From positions 27,032,001 through 27,096,000 of the forward strand of contig CM060733.1 in the NCBI GenBank assembly GCA_030704615.1: DNA of 64,000 bases. The letters run 5' to 3'. Made by a program: the position numbers and the translations under genes. Each line of letters starts with the position of its first letter. Position 1 is the first letter of the stretch. Below, piece by piece: positions 43,701 to 54,736 of the stretch. The stretch is from Takakia lepidozioides (taxonomy: Eukaryota; Streptophyta; Takakiopsida; Takakiales; Takakiaceae). The notes below the pieces were generated by a model. The model made no database searches. It saw nothing but the letters and a program-made list of their open reading frames with translations, and was not told the origin of the DNA.

Positions 43701-44270
43701 GCAACAGCACGCTGAGGCGGTATCCCACAACTGATGTCGACATGCAAGAGAACGGAAGTGTGTGATTCAATTACTCCAGAATCGCTTCGTCTGTTCAACA
43801 CTCCACCCAACTCTATGGGAATCATACTCACTACGTGTTCCAGCACCGGAATAGTTACCCGTCTCACCGCCGGGTGTCTTCATGTTCCCTTCATGACGTA
43901 CAAGGTTTCCAATAACATTGCTCAGGTGCATACAACAAGACCTCTTTCATTCGAGTACACGTATGTCTAGTCGAAGCATCTAAAATAGCGTCCTTGGCAT
44001 TACCTGAAAGAAATCTCCGAGTCTGTTGATGCGCATCGCTGAGAAGAAGCTAACTGTCTCCCCAATAACTGGAAGCCCAAATCGACCCGGTGGAAGTGGG
44101 GGCCGGCCTCTGAGCCGATTCTTCTCCGATTGCAAGGGAATAATCCGGAAAACCAGCCACAACACCAGAGTGCCAAACAGCAGTGCAAAGAGTGAACCCA
44201 AAGTGTCCCCATTTCTGATCATTCCCGTATACACTTGCCACAGTCTGTCGATCTCAACCACTTTTGTCAT
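40747..44270 (-). CDS. Cytochrome P450, CYP85 clan (CYP716-like), six exons
   Basis: A haem-thiolate monooxygenase, probably ER-anchored. Exons are 44,270-44,004, 43,488-43,292, 42,868-42,511, 42,282-42,069, 41,541-41,354 and 41,040-40,747. All introns are GT-AG and the phases agree, giving 505 residues, normal for the family. The N-terminal membrane helix is at about 24-45 and the hinge PPLPPG at 57-62. The I-helix AGHETT is at 317-322, the ExxR motif (ESMR) at 377-380, the FDPSRF segment at 429-434, and the haem loop FGGGLHSCPG at 447-456 with Cys454. GNKFVFTNENKLV and EFARLEMLVFLDQLV are characteristic of the CYP716/CYP725 neighbourhood, whose members oxidise triterpenoids or diterpenoids. 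The acceptor of intron 2 is the least certain (AG at 42,870-42,869); another choice would lengthen the loop before LHRRIRR. No stops. It is divergent to the terpene synthase at 46,767. Confidence 0.93.
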
Positions 44271-45119
44271 ACCTACCCACGGAGCCCTCCAGTCTAGAAT
44301 CTAGACTCAACACTTCAGGCCCCGGCAGCTTTGGGTCTCAGTCTCTTCGCTTGAACTCGTAATATTACCGTCTACCCGAAAAGGAGCGCCAAATCACCAG
44401 CCGGCTTGCTTGCATGCTCATTTTAGGAGCCCAGAATGCGGGCTTTGCACATTTTGCAGATGCGAGGAACTCGTGCCTGGGTCTGGCGTTGCCTTTACAT
44501 GTTCCGTGCAGGGGCGGCTGAGCCTACTGTCTCTCATGTTTGTGAAGATGTTCCATCCACTCTATTTCTTACGTCATGCATGCATCTGTGAACATACCCT
44601 ACCTACTAGCCGGTGCCCATGTGGCAGTTCTGCGCTTCAACTGACATTGGCTTCAGAAATACAGTGGATGAAAACATCTTCACTTGAGGAGCCATCCAAA
44701 CCTGACCTCACTCTTGTAACCTCACTCCGCAAAGTCGCCTGTAATAAGTATGTTTAGGGAAAAGTACTGTTCCTTCCCAGTAAGTTACCCAACGAGTTTT
44801 TAATTGTACCCAGCGCCCCCCCCCACATGGCGAAATTGAGCTGTTACCATCAATAATGCTGGGAGGGACTAACTTAATAAGGATCACTTGAGATGGTTTC
44901 CAATAATTCTGTCAGATACCATCGCTGTCTGGCACCATCACTCAATTATGTACCAGCTCATAATAGTCCACTTTATGGCTCACTCTCCCTAATGGTTTAT
45001 CCTCCAAATTTATTTTTTTAGAGGGCCCTAGGACCTCCCATAGGAATTCACCAGGGCACCTTGGGCTTCAAGGTGTGAGACCTGCACCATCTGTCTGTCC
45101 CCAACCATTTCGCTTCGCC
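44271..45119. other. Intergenic upstream of the P450 gene
   Basis: This should include the P450 promoter. It contains a C-run at 44,815-44,824. No obvious TATA box is close to the P450 start, and no gene is recognised. Confidence 0.35.
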
Positions 45120-45830
45120 AACCTTGAGATTCATCCGTAAGCTAGAAGAGTCCAGAAAGTGGCTAAAAAATTAGCTTCCTCATTTGCTCAAGATAGGAAC
45201 AGCAGAGAGAAGACATGACCTCTCAAATGTCTTGCTCAATGCCAAAAGGTTATTGAATTGAATATGCTGGGCCCTCAAACCATGGCTTCTTTTGCTCTGG
45301 CAAAACGCAACTTGACAGAATTGGTTAAGGCCAGGGAGGATGTATTATCTGCGTAGAAAGGCTGGAATAAACTGGTCGTTGAAAGGGGACAAGATGACCC
45401 GATACTTCTTCCTTAAAGCTAAGCAAAGGCGTGCAGCAACCACGATTAGTGCTCTCACTAATCATTAGGGAGTCATGCTCACTGATCCCAAGGAAATGAC
45501 ATCATTTGCTGCTTCTTATTTCTCCACCCTTTTCAACAAATGTGCTTAGATGACCCGCTGCAAACCTCTTCTAAGAATTCGATTCTTGCCAGTTTCCCCT
45601 CCATCATTACTCGTGATGATCTCCTCAGCCTTTCTGCTCATTTCTCTGCCATGGAGCTGGAGGACGCTCTGAATAAGCTTAGTTCTTTTAAGTCACCGGG
45701 TCTGGATGGCCTTCCGGTGGAGTTCTACAAAGCGATTTGGATGGAAATGAGTGATGATTTTATAGCTATGACAAACATCCTGAAAAAATAAATTATGCCT
45801 TCCCAACTTTCCCAGGGTGTCATAACCCTT
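45120..45830 (+). pseudogene. LINE (L1-type) reverse transcriptase N-terminal remnant
   Basis: It reads the linker and early RT region of plant L1 LINEs: INWSLKGDKMTRYFF, LKAKQRRAATTISAL, then after a TAG, GVMLTDPKEMTSFAASYFSTLF. In the next frame (45,540-45,790) it reads MELEDALNKL and SFKSPGLDGLPVEFYKAIW. SPGxDGxxxEFY is the RT palm-entry motif of these elements. Several stops make it dead. It is followed by a MITE at 45,847. Confidence 0.8.
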
Positions 45831-45846
45831 ATCTTCAAAAAAGGTA

Positions 45847-46010
45847 CAGTCTAACCTCTTTAATATGACTCTCCATAATGTGACAACAAATTTTGTGTTC
45901 ACCAAACTTTGTAAGCAAACTTAGCTCAGATCTCCCCCTATTATATGACTATGACTCTCTTTATTATGACACTCCAACACTTACTTTGTCATATTAAGGA
46001 GGTTTATACT
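45847..46010. mobile_element. 164-bp MITE, Tigger/mariner-like
   Basis: The left end CAGTCTAACCTCTTTAATATGAC follows TA; the right end GTCATATTAAGGAGGTTTATACT is its imperfect inverted repeat (18 of about 23 match). CAGT-AACCTC termini at a TA dinucleotide are typical of pogo/Tigger-type MITEs. It sits between the LINE remnant and the terpene synthase promoter region. Confidence 0.7.
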
Positions 46011-46150
46011 ATTTTAATGATGGTGGGACCCACCAACCTTTGGGCCGGGGAACATTGGGAACATACATAAGGAAATGGGAACAATTTTTTTTGGGTGTTC
46101 TCTTATCCCTTTACCGTTTTGGGCTGAAAAGCTGGGTGCAAAAAGCAAGG

Positions 46151-46159
46151 TATATAAAA
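46151..46159 (+). promoter_or_regulatory. Candidate TATA box upstream of the terpene synthase
   Basis: TATATAAAA matches the plant TATA consensus. It is about 610 nt upstream of the ATG, so it would need a long leader or an intron. A weaker ATATATA lies at 46,382-46,388. Neither is proven. Confidence 0.25.
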
Positions 46160-46414
46160 CACTTCTGTTCTGCTTTCTTGATAGATTATCATCATTTAGG
46201 CTCAGGCATCCTGTACCCTCCTTAGTGGCGCTCTATGAATGGTGAGGCCGGACACGTGGCAGTCATCCCACATGGGCTTCTGGAGCCTATTTAGGGGCGC
46301 GCTGCTGGAAGGAGGAAGCGCGTGAAAAGCATGGAAGTGTACCAGTGGGCCCTCTGTTGGGCCCGACAGGGTAGCGAAGAGATATATAGGTAATGCTCTG
46401 CGAGACAAGCTCAA

Positions 46415-46431
46415 CTGTGTTGGGCCTTCAC
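46415..46431 (+). repeat. 17-bp direct repeat, left copy
   Basis: CTGTGTTGGGCCTTCAC, identical to 48,005-48,021. The pair encloses the terpene synthase gene with 335 nt before its start codon and 134 nt after its stop. Confidence 0.8.
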
Positions 46432-46766
46432 ATACCTAACTAAGTCTCAATGCAGGAAATATAGAACCTCAGTAGTTGTCGTGATCAAGGGCGATCAGAG
46501 GAGAAATACCTACAGATCCGCTTTCCGGCTCTAATCGAGAGCTCCGCGGATGGGAATTGTGAAGGTACTCAGCCGATAGTCAGGTTTTGGGCAGCTGACG
46601 AGGTCACGAGACCGCAGCTGAACGCGGAGGGAGTTGGAGTTGCAACGTTGCTTATACTGTGATATTTGTCATCACGTTAAGGCTGCCACCCTCTTCATAA
46701 CTCGGCTGCCCGCGCGCTTTCTAGTGGGCCACTAGCTCTAGTACTAGCTGCCGGGAGGACTGCAGA

Positions 46767-47870
46767 ATGGTTCCCCAGCTTCAGAGCTCGTCTGAACACC
46801 TATCCCCTGTCAAGAATCCCACGAACGATGAGATGGAGCTTCCGCCTCTCGTCCCTTCCATGGTCATCAGAGGCCTCCCACCTCGGCAACAGAGCATGTT
46901 TGTAACTGAAGCCAAGGAACGCCTGATGAAAATTGCGGAGCACTGGCAGATCAACTCGTTTGAATCCTATTGTCGTCTGTCCATCTCGTGTGTCAGCTTT
47001 TTGTACAGCGGAGCCGTCAGTTGTGATCGTTTGGTAGCCATCTCTACTGCATACACCGTCATGTTCATCCTGGATGATCTTTTGTTTGATTCCCCAAACG
47101 ACTTGCTCCTCGAGGAGTATGGCATCGATCGCGGCATCCGTGAGAGCCCTCACAAAATCGGAGAGTTCCTCAACAACTTGAACCTCCTCTTCCGGCAACA
47201 AGAGCCTCCGCGCGATCCCACCCCGATCGAGGGGATGATGTGGGACTTGGGTCAGGACATGAGACGCTTGTCCAACCCGGAATGGTTCAATACATTTACA
47301 GACGCTGTTATCGGGCACCACAGAGTGGGCGTTGCCAGCCTTGCAGACGCTGCAGGCAACCGCTTATATTTGCAAGACTTGGAATCTTTCACCCAAATAC
47401 GCGCCTGGAACTTTGGAAGCTTGTTTGTTGTAAATTTCGTGGAGTTTGGCAAGAACGCCTTTCTTCCAGACGAGGTGCGCGCGCAACCCGTCATCCAACA
47501 GCTGACCAACGCCGCCGGCATTCAGGCCGCTTTCGCCAACGACATTTTCTCCTACCCCAAGGAGGTGGCGCAGGAAGACAATCCGCTCAATTTAATCATG
47601 GTGTTGATGCAATCTGAAGGCACAACGCTACCGCAAGCTGCGTGGAGAGCCGTGGATTTGGCAAACTCGTACGCTCGCGTCGTCCTGGAGCTGGAGACGC
47701 AGTTGGCCGTGTGTGAGGCGGAACCTTGGGCCCATGTTGTGCGCCGCTATGTGGAAGGTTTGAAGGAGCTCATGTCTGGCAACATTCACTGGAGCAGCCT
47801 GCACAAGCGCTACCGGCATCCCGACTCAGTTTTCCCAGAGCTCAGAGCCATCACCAATGTCCAACCATGA
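46767..47870 (+). CDS. Microbial-type terpene synthase (MTPSL), intronless, intact
   Basis: A class I terpene synthase, expected to ionise a prenyl diphosphate (probably C10 or C15) and cyclise or quench it. The 367-residue frame has no intron, starting at ATG 46,767 and ending TGA 47,870. The aspartate-rich metal-binding motif DDLLFD is at 103-108. The NSE motif NDIFSYPKE (ND-x-x-S-x-x-KE) is at 258-266. Arg212 lies 46 residues before the NSE motif, where the diphosphate-sensing Arg of microbial enzymes is found. The C-terminal Arg-Tyr pair is at 348-349. There is no N-terminal beta/gamma domain, no RRx8W motif and no obvious plastid transit peptide, so it is a single alpha-domain microbial-type enzyme, likely cytosolic. 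This family is known from non-seed land plants and resembles bacterial and fungal enzymes. GC content is visibly higher than in flanking DNA. Product cannot be predicted. Confidence 0.95.
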   Translation: MVPQLQSSSEHLSPVKNPTNDEMELPPLVPSMVIRGLPPRQQSMFVTEAKERLMKIAEHWQINSFESYCRLSISCVSFLYSGAVSCDRLVAISTAYTVMFILDDLLFDSPNDLLLEEYGIDRGIRESPHKIGEFLNNLNLLFRQQEPPRDPTPIEGMMWDLGQDMRRLSNPEWFNTFTDAVIGHHRVGVASLADAAGNRLYLQDLESFTQIRAWNFGSLFVVNFVEFGKNAFLPDEVRAQPVIQQLTNAAGIQAAFANDIFSYPKEVAQEDNPLNLIMVLMQSEGTTLPQAAWRAVDLANSYARVVLELETQLAVCEAEPWAHVVRRYVEGLKELMSGNIHWSSLHKRYRHPDSVFPELRAITNVQP

Positions 47871-48004
47871 GTCCCAACACTTCCAATGTCGAACATGTCG
47901 GCATGTTATAAAATATGTTCCTCATATATACATGTCCGCAAGCTTGATCTGCATACCTACGAGGACTTTCAAGATATATTTTCATGTCGTCTGAATTGCA
48001 AAAC

Positions 48005-48021
48005 CTGTGTTGGGCCTTCAC
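48005..48021 (+). repeat. 17-bp direct repeat, right copy
   Basis: Perfect match to 46,415-46,431, preceded by GCAAAAC, which could be the stub of a lost A-tail. Confidence 0.8.
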
Positions 48022-51000
48022 TGAAATATTGCACTTTCTTAGCCAATATAGTCATCTTTTGCTTATAACATCAGCTGCCGTTTATTGCACAGTACAATTG
48101 GTTTTGGTTCATGAGCAATTAATCTTCATTATTCTAGATCAGATCCACTAACTTCCCATGCAAGCTGCTTCAGAAAGGGGTTTGCCCTTTGATCACCTTC
48201 GTCATACTGGGACCTTTGCAGTCATCACTTGCTTACTTCAGCTGCCATGGTAGTGAAATGTCATCGTGAGTGATTGACTACTATTGACTAGTCTTCAGTT
48301 TATAGATCTTTCTGTTGATCTGCAGCTTCCTCGCTCTAGAGCATGTATTGCATGTCAAATGGATTCACCCCTTCGAGACCCCTTCATTATAAGTTACACT
48401 GCTTCCACCAGGTCATGGACCTCAGACGCGCTGCTCCTGATCTCCAAGTTGTGCAAAATATGAAGAGTACTGAAGGGTACTGACAGATGTGTCGGCATTG
48501 CAGCATACAAAGCCACGCACTTCAGTTGAAGTTCTGAAGACTACAAACAAATCAAATCTAAAAATCATGCAGCATTGTATGTACGGATTTCATATCGTTA
48601 TAGAAATATAATGTAAACAAACAATGCTACAAGTAACAACAACTTTCATGTTTTTCAAGCTTTTCGTTCGTTGCCATAGCTTTCTCGCTTTTTGGCCGAT
48701 GAAGGTCGGAAAGTGGTGTTCGAAAGCCTCAATCTGGGCCTCAATCAAGATCTCTGCAGCTCTTCAAAGGGACCTGCATCCAGAAAGTTATCAAGATAAC
48801 GAGTGCCACTTCCCTCGCTTATCACCTGTCGACACTACCATGAGAGGTGCGGTGCAGCTGGTCTCTTGCGAAAAGACATGTGGGAGAGTGCAAAATATTT
48901 AGGCCACGCTTTGACTCTTGATGGGCCTGTAATTAGAGATTCCATAATTGGTTCCTTTATACCGACTTTTTCCTTGCTATAGGCACCAGTTGAGGGAATC
49001 TACATCCAACACAAGAAATCTTTAGCCCTTGCAAGCAAGGTACATCTTAGCATATAAATCTTCATCCGTATGATTATAATATGTATACCTCCGGATATAC
49101 GTCCTGGTTCGGGCTTGGTTCTGGCCTTGGTCTGGGTGGTCATCTTCTTCATCGCGGTGGCAGGAGTTTTAGTATTCGTGATATTTCTGGGGAGCCTTAC
49201 AGGCTGGGATCCCCAGCAGCGGTTCCGGTGCTGCGTAATCCATTTCAGCCGCAGGATCAAGTTACCACATGATCTACTTACCATCCACGCCGTGCAATTC
49301 TGAGGAATGATCTACCATCAATTAAATTCCATCTTTAACGAATTTTGTCGACCTAGACATCTGATCTGGCTCAAACTGGAAGCTATAAAAATGATTCTGA
49401 ACCTGCAGACTCTCCAACTGATGGGGATAATATCTGGTCTTGCAGTTTGTCTTCCTATGACAGTGTCTTGGTGATCCCTACGGATTCCCCTTTCTTTTTG
49501 TGCCCTCTCATTCATTAAGAGAAACTATGACCGAATTTTGTTCAAGACTTGGTATGCTTCTTCATAGACTTTGAAACCAACTCCTATGATCATATGACCA
49601 TATTATGGTCATAGTTATTGCTAAAACGGAAAATTCGACATCATGTAGGAATCAGTGGCATATGCCCCTCACGCGATAAGATAAAAAACTTTGAAAACCC
49701 ATCAACTCTCTCTCTTCGGAGAGAGTTCGAGTCCCAGATAATAACCGCATCATGCCGTATAATAAACCCTGTAAACCTAATCCATTTTAGGTGTGGTTTC
49801 CTTAGTCTCACATTCCTCAGTCTTTCAATTCCTACGGGCTCAAATAGCCCTTCGTAGTTCAGGTCTATTTGAGTTTTCTTTTCTTCTTCTCTGCACACCG
49901 TTTGTCTCCAACTAATTCTTGGCCCAATTGCAAAAGCTCCTATACTTTAGGCAGATTATCACATAGTGCCAAGTAGAGCCTATAGTGGCTCTTGCCACAT
50001 TCCTGTCACACGCTTAGTGCTCACAATACCTTTCTTCATTCCACTCATGTATAATTACACGATAGCAACTCACGCCAAACATCGGCTCGAGTCCCAGCAA
50101 TCTAAAACTCCCTGGACAGATGCAGTATGAATTCAAAACGATGGCACATGATACTGGAACATATCCAGTCCTCCCAGCCTCCACACCATGCACGATTCTC
50201 CCCCATTCCAGCTCTGTTCTTCAATCTCACGGCACTTTCTCGATGCCTTTTTCTCTATCCCTGTTCACAGCTCATATCTACGACTTTTCACGCCAGGGAG
50301 AGAGAGAGAAGAGAGAAATCCCTAATCTTTTCTATATCACATCCTATTCACATGTAGCCATGATCACATAGAGCCTGTCACCTCCTGCTTCATCACATGA
50401 CAACCCCATTCTTCTCGCCAGACAGTTGTTGAACCGAGATGAACGCTTCAACGCCCCGCCAAAACTGTCACAGGTTCGAATTCACAGGGACGTTATACTT
50501 AGTATTCTGCTTTAAATCCCTATCACTCTCTACATGTTCTCTCCCTAACCGATGACTGACTGTTCTGATTGCTGGTCAGGTGTGTATTGTACTTTGCAGA
50601 TGTCGCATTTCTAGAGTCTCCCAATTAATCTTTTATATCCATGACATTCTTGAGAAAGTAACTGAAGTATACTGGATTATGAAGCGCAATGAGTGAAAAT
50701 CGTCATGTTGAGTGTACAAGGGGATTGAGCAGCAGCGACATCTAACAATGGGAAACAAATCCAGTATGGTAATAAAAAGGATGAATCTGGAAGCCATGTC
50801 AATCTTCGCAAACCTGACTTATTCATGTCGGCCTGTCACAGCTTTTTGGTGGTTCTGTGAAGAATTTGTCATCGGGGCATGATATTCCTTCTGAAGAGGA
50901 GATATTAGTGTGCTGCTGGTTGCTCGCTGGTTGGGGACCCTGGAACCAGCAAGTCGCAGTTGCTCCAATAGGTGCAAAAAATAGCGGCCCGTGGTATCTA

Positions 51001-51170
51001 CACGAGTGGGCGGGGAAGCTCAGCTGTTAGGTTGACAGCATATGTGACGAGGACCCAGAAACTTGAGAGACTGTAAAGTCACAAGTACCCCTATAGGCTT
51101 TCCTGTATTTTCTTTTTCTCCACATGCTGTGAAGCAGGTTGGTACCAAGTGGTGGTCGGATGATATAGAG
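48022..51170. other. Intergenic, no gene recognised
   Basis: It holds scattered open frames without identifiable domains (for example 48,624-48,902, 49,070-49,303 and 50,120-50,371). A B-box-like GAGTTCGAGTCCC at about 49,727 with an A-box-like word at about 49,646 could be a decayed SINE, but the A box is poor. Confidence 0.35.
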
Positions 51171-51399
51171 TAATCCGGATATCAATCCGGATACCAGTAG
51201 ATCCGGATCCTACAGCTATTTGATATCCGACCAAGGGTCTGGCCGCACAGGGGGTTGGGAGCCGGAGTCGGCCAGCTAACCCCCACTTCCCGCTTAACGG
51301 GGGCCGCAGAGAGAATCTCCGTCGCGTAAAATACGGATCCTGTCGGGGGCATGTCGCGGATAATTTTATCGGAAATTTCGTTAGAATCGGGGGTTACCA

Positions 51400-51690
51400 A
51401 CTGTACAGTTGGAGGTCCGTTTGCGGGAAATATCAAACTATCTGGATGAAAGTCGAACGCTCCGAGTTCTTCTATCATCGTGGGAACTTGGCACAGGGAA
51501 CGTTGGGGCGGAGAGGAAGGCACATCGGCTTAGTGCTGACGCTTCGCAAGACTGCGAGCATCCGGATATGGGAGCTGGAGCTTGCAACAATGGAGTGGAT
51601 AGAGGTTCACAAACTTCCTAGTGCGTCGAATTTTTGGAGCCTTTGTCACCTTTCACGCTGTGTGTCTGTTTGCGCCTTAGTGATCTGGTT
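51400..51690 (+). pseudogene. F-box/kelch-type protein fragment
   Basis: The frame starting at 51,446 reads GLVLTLRKTASIRIWELELATMEWIEVHKLP, which matches the tail region of plant F-box proteins (…IWELxxxTMEWxEVxxMP). These act as substrate receptors of SCF ubiquitin ligases. Upstream residues (VGGPFAGNIKL in another frame) could belong to the same gene after a frameshift. The F-box itself and the end of the protein are absent, and the frame runs into a TGCTGC repeat at 51,706. Confidence 0.45.
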
Positions 51691-51697
51691 TGTCTAA

Positions 51698-53895
51698 TGA
51701 TCAACTGCTGTTGCTGCTGCTGCTGTATCGAGCAGTTGCCACAAATTGGCATGCTATACATGAGAGACAGAATGTACTCATAAAACGTTTGCTGTGGGTT
51801 GTGGCCATAGCCCCGCGTCCAGTTTGGACCGAACAAGGGGGAACATACAGTACATACCTTTGTGAGGGGCTTGCTCCAGCAGTGGGACGTACCTGAAATG
51901 TAGAGAGAGAGATGGAGGGAGAGCTCATTCAATTCTGGTGCATGCACTAAATGGAAAAACCCAGGGACTTCCAAGAATAGTGAATGTGGATTTTTGTGGT
52001 TTCAACTAACTTTTTCTCTATTGAAGGATGTTCTGAGCTTCAGGAATATAGTCGGGGTTGCGAAAATATGTCTTACTCATTTTCCAAGTGCATGACTTCA
52101 ACTGATGAAATGTAGGCTGTGCATACTGCGTGGGAAAATATAGGTCTTAAGATCTTGGAAGTGGGCTCCTTCACTTGTGAGGCTTTTGTCCTTTGATGAT
52201 CAGTATGCAGAGCTGTCAGCTGGGTTTCTTCTGTAAGTAGACACTATTGATCAGCTGGCCCAAACTCGTTGGGTAATTTCCTTGTGCATGTCAAAAGTAC
52301 ATTTTTGTAGTTGATCTGCATAAGGATCTAACACAGGCTTTACCTGTAAATTCTTCAGCATGAAGGGATGCTCTTCAAACCTCCAGCCTTGTAGAGAACA
52401 CGACGGGGTGATCTTGTTCAGAGGAATTCCAGTGTAAGTGGCCACCTCCTGTGAGAGGTGGCTCTTTGTGTGTGAAAATTGTTCTGGGCTGCATGACTCT
52501 CTTTTTGCAAGGCTTGTTTAAAATCTATAATCCTCTTGGCATTGTCTCATGTTGCTTCAACACTGCTGTGTATGTCCCAAGTGCCACCTGTCGTACCTTC
52601 CCCTGCGTACAGTGTTCTTGATCTTGGTTCCACATGCTAAGGGACCCCATTTCATAATTGAAAGCATGTGATTGGAATTTGCCATGTGTGCTTCACACAG
52701 AATTATTTCAATACTGTCCATTAGTGGGGTTAGGAATGCTCCTTGATGCAGTTGAGACCATTTTTTTGTTCAGTAGATATCAAAGAATGAATGAAGTGGT
52801 GCTTGAAGTTTTCTCATTTGCTTCATGACACGCCAAGACTTTCACCCGGAGTTCTTTGCTGGAGCACCCTGACGAGTAGTTCTTTAGTTCTTGTCTTGCG
52901 CTAGATATCTGGATGTGCGAAGTTCCTTTTGTACAAGTTACTTGGTAGCTTCTCTTTCTCAGGGTCTCATGCTATGGTAACAGGACCCGATTGGTGGGGA
53001 AATCTTTTCTCTATGCGGCTGTTTTCCTACTCTTCCTAGACCCTCGAATCTGTGACTTATATGATTATGTATTTGTTAGGAACAACTGGGTTCTTTGCGT
53101 TCTTGTCTCAAGTGCCAGTCTCTGTGTAGGTTCTGTTAGACAGTCTTATACCATACTTCCAAAGCAATCTATGTGTGAAGGAAAGCAAGGGAAGGGTAGG
53201 GAGAAAGTGCACATGTTTTGCCACACTTGATTTTGGATTTGCAGTTTTGGTATGATGTGTTACTTTGTTTCAGTCTGTTCTCACTCCAATGTGCATAAGT
53301 GCTTCTGCAATTTTCTAGAAATCATGTTTATGGATCCATCTCAGAAGATGGGGAATCAGTCAATACCTGGTTGTTTCTAGTTGGCTCCATCAGTCCCCTC
53401 TCTGTAATTTGGTTGGGAGATATTGCGTTCAGCTGTACTTTGAGGAGGGTAACATATGCCATTTGCGACCGTGTGGTGTTACCTACTTTGAGTAGCACGC
53501 TGTAACATGTTAGTCTTTGAACATTATGAGCTGGTGTGTGATTGAAAGTTGTCGATCTGTGTTGGGACTACTGATTTCCACTTGAGTTAATTCCTTTGTT
53601 CCCCTGCCAAGTGAAGTAACTCTCAAATAAGATTGGTTAGGGTAAAAATAGAGTATCTCTTACGTGTGTCTTTGTAACCCCGGAAACCTGGAAATTTTTG
53701 GTACACCAGGCACAATTGAAGGGAAAATAGAATTAGATCACGAAGGCTAAAAATGAACTGTGAAGCCCTGTGTAGATCCTCTCTCCCTTTGGTATATTTG
53801 GGAAGTTAATTCTATGAGCAAGGGATGTCAATGGTCGTTTCACAAGGTGGGCAACTAAACTAACATCTGCTGCCTGCATGTGCAGTTATATTGTT
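51698..53895. other. Intergenic, no gene recognised
   Basis: It contains a short (TGC)n tract at 51,706-51,725. On the minus strand 52,445-52,348 an exon-like stretch (ITPSCSLQGWRFEEHPFM) ends at CAG|GTAAAG, but no partner exon was found. Nothing else is supported. Confidence 0.35.
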
Positions 53896-53900
53896 CAGCG

Positions 53901-54734
53901 ATGGAGGATGTGGAGGGCGTCAAAATGCCTACACCGAGTCCTAGCTTCCGGACTCCAGCGACATATTTGAGGAGACCCTTGCTCCTGACGTGGGTGCCTT
54001 TAGTCAACCAGCTGCCTCCAATGCAGGGACAGGAAGAGGAGGAGCTCCAGCTCGTGGTCATGGGAGGCGGGGGGGAGAGCTGGCCGAGCTGCACCGCAAG
54101 CAAAAGTCCGAGGACCGAATTGGACAGAAGCAGAAGCCCTCATTCTTATAAAGCAAAAACGGTTGGAGTACGAGGACCGCCACCACCCAAACACAGCCAC
54201 CAGCGAAAAATTCGTCTATGGCAAAGATGCCTGGAGGAGCATAATGGAGGGGTGTCATGGAGTTGCAGAATTCAGACCAAGGGATGTGGAGCAAATTAGC
54301 AACAAATGGGACACAGTGCAGAAGCAATTCAAAAAATTGAAAGATTACTTGAGCTCCAGCGGAGCTAGTCCGTGGTGGGGGCTGTCAAGGCGGAAAAGGT
54401 CGAAATTGCGAGGACCAGAAGACTCCTTCTTGAATTTTCTGAGGCCATGTACAATGCAATGGACCCGTGGTTTGGGAAGAGGACAATATTTTCTACAACA
54501 ATGCACACAGTTGTTGACACCGATCGGAGGGCTTCCAACACCCAACAACGATTTGGACGTGCAGACACCTCTTCTTTTGTAGGCACAGCCACCCCTGTTG
54601 GTACTGGTACACAACCATCCAGCACCCCTACTGTCTCGGAGACAACCACTAAGTCCTCGAGTGCACCGCAGCAGATACCTACAACCTCCACTCCTGGCGA
54701 TGGCACACCAGGTTCTAGTGGACGGAAATGAAGG
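53901..54734 (+). pseudogene. Myb/SANT-like (trihelix-type) DNA-binding protein, frameshifted
   Basis: Pieces in three frames assemble into one protein. A Gly/Ala-rich N-terminal part (53,950-54,115) is followed by the DNA-binding domain from 54,118: NWTEAEALILIKQKR, KDAWRSIMEGCHG, EQISNKWDTVQKQFKKLKDY. This has the tryptophan spacing of trihelix/Myb-SANT domains. Another frame shift near 54,420 leads into LLLEFSEAMYNAMDPWFGKR, then a Ser/Thr-rich tail ending GSSGRK-stop at 54,731. At least two indels make it a pseudogene. It could be a host transcription factor or the Myb-like partner protein of a Harbinger transposon. Retrotransposon integrase sequence begins within 10 bp of its stop. Confidence 0.7.
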
Positions 54735-54736
54735 TT

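Noticed and set aside
46800-47321. Minus-strand ORF opposite the terpene synthase
   Set aside because: It is a shadow frame; the plus strand carries all catalytic motifs.
46767-47870. Bacterial contamination as the source of the terpene synthase
   Set aside because: It lies between plant P450, LINE, Ty3 and F-box sequences in one continuous window, and the gene type is known in non-seed plants.
49640-49745. Third tRNA-derived SINE
   Set aside because: GAGTTCGAGTCCC is a fair B box, but the A-box match is poor and no body could be recognised.
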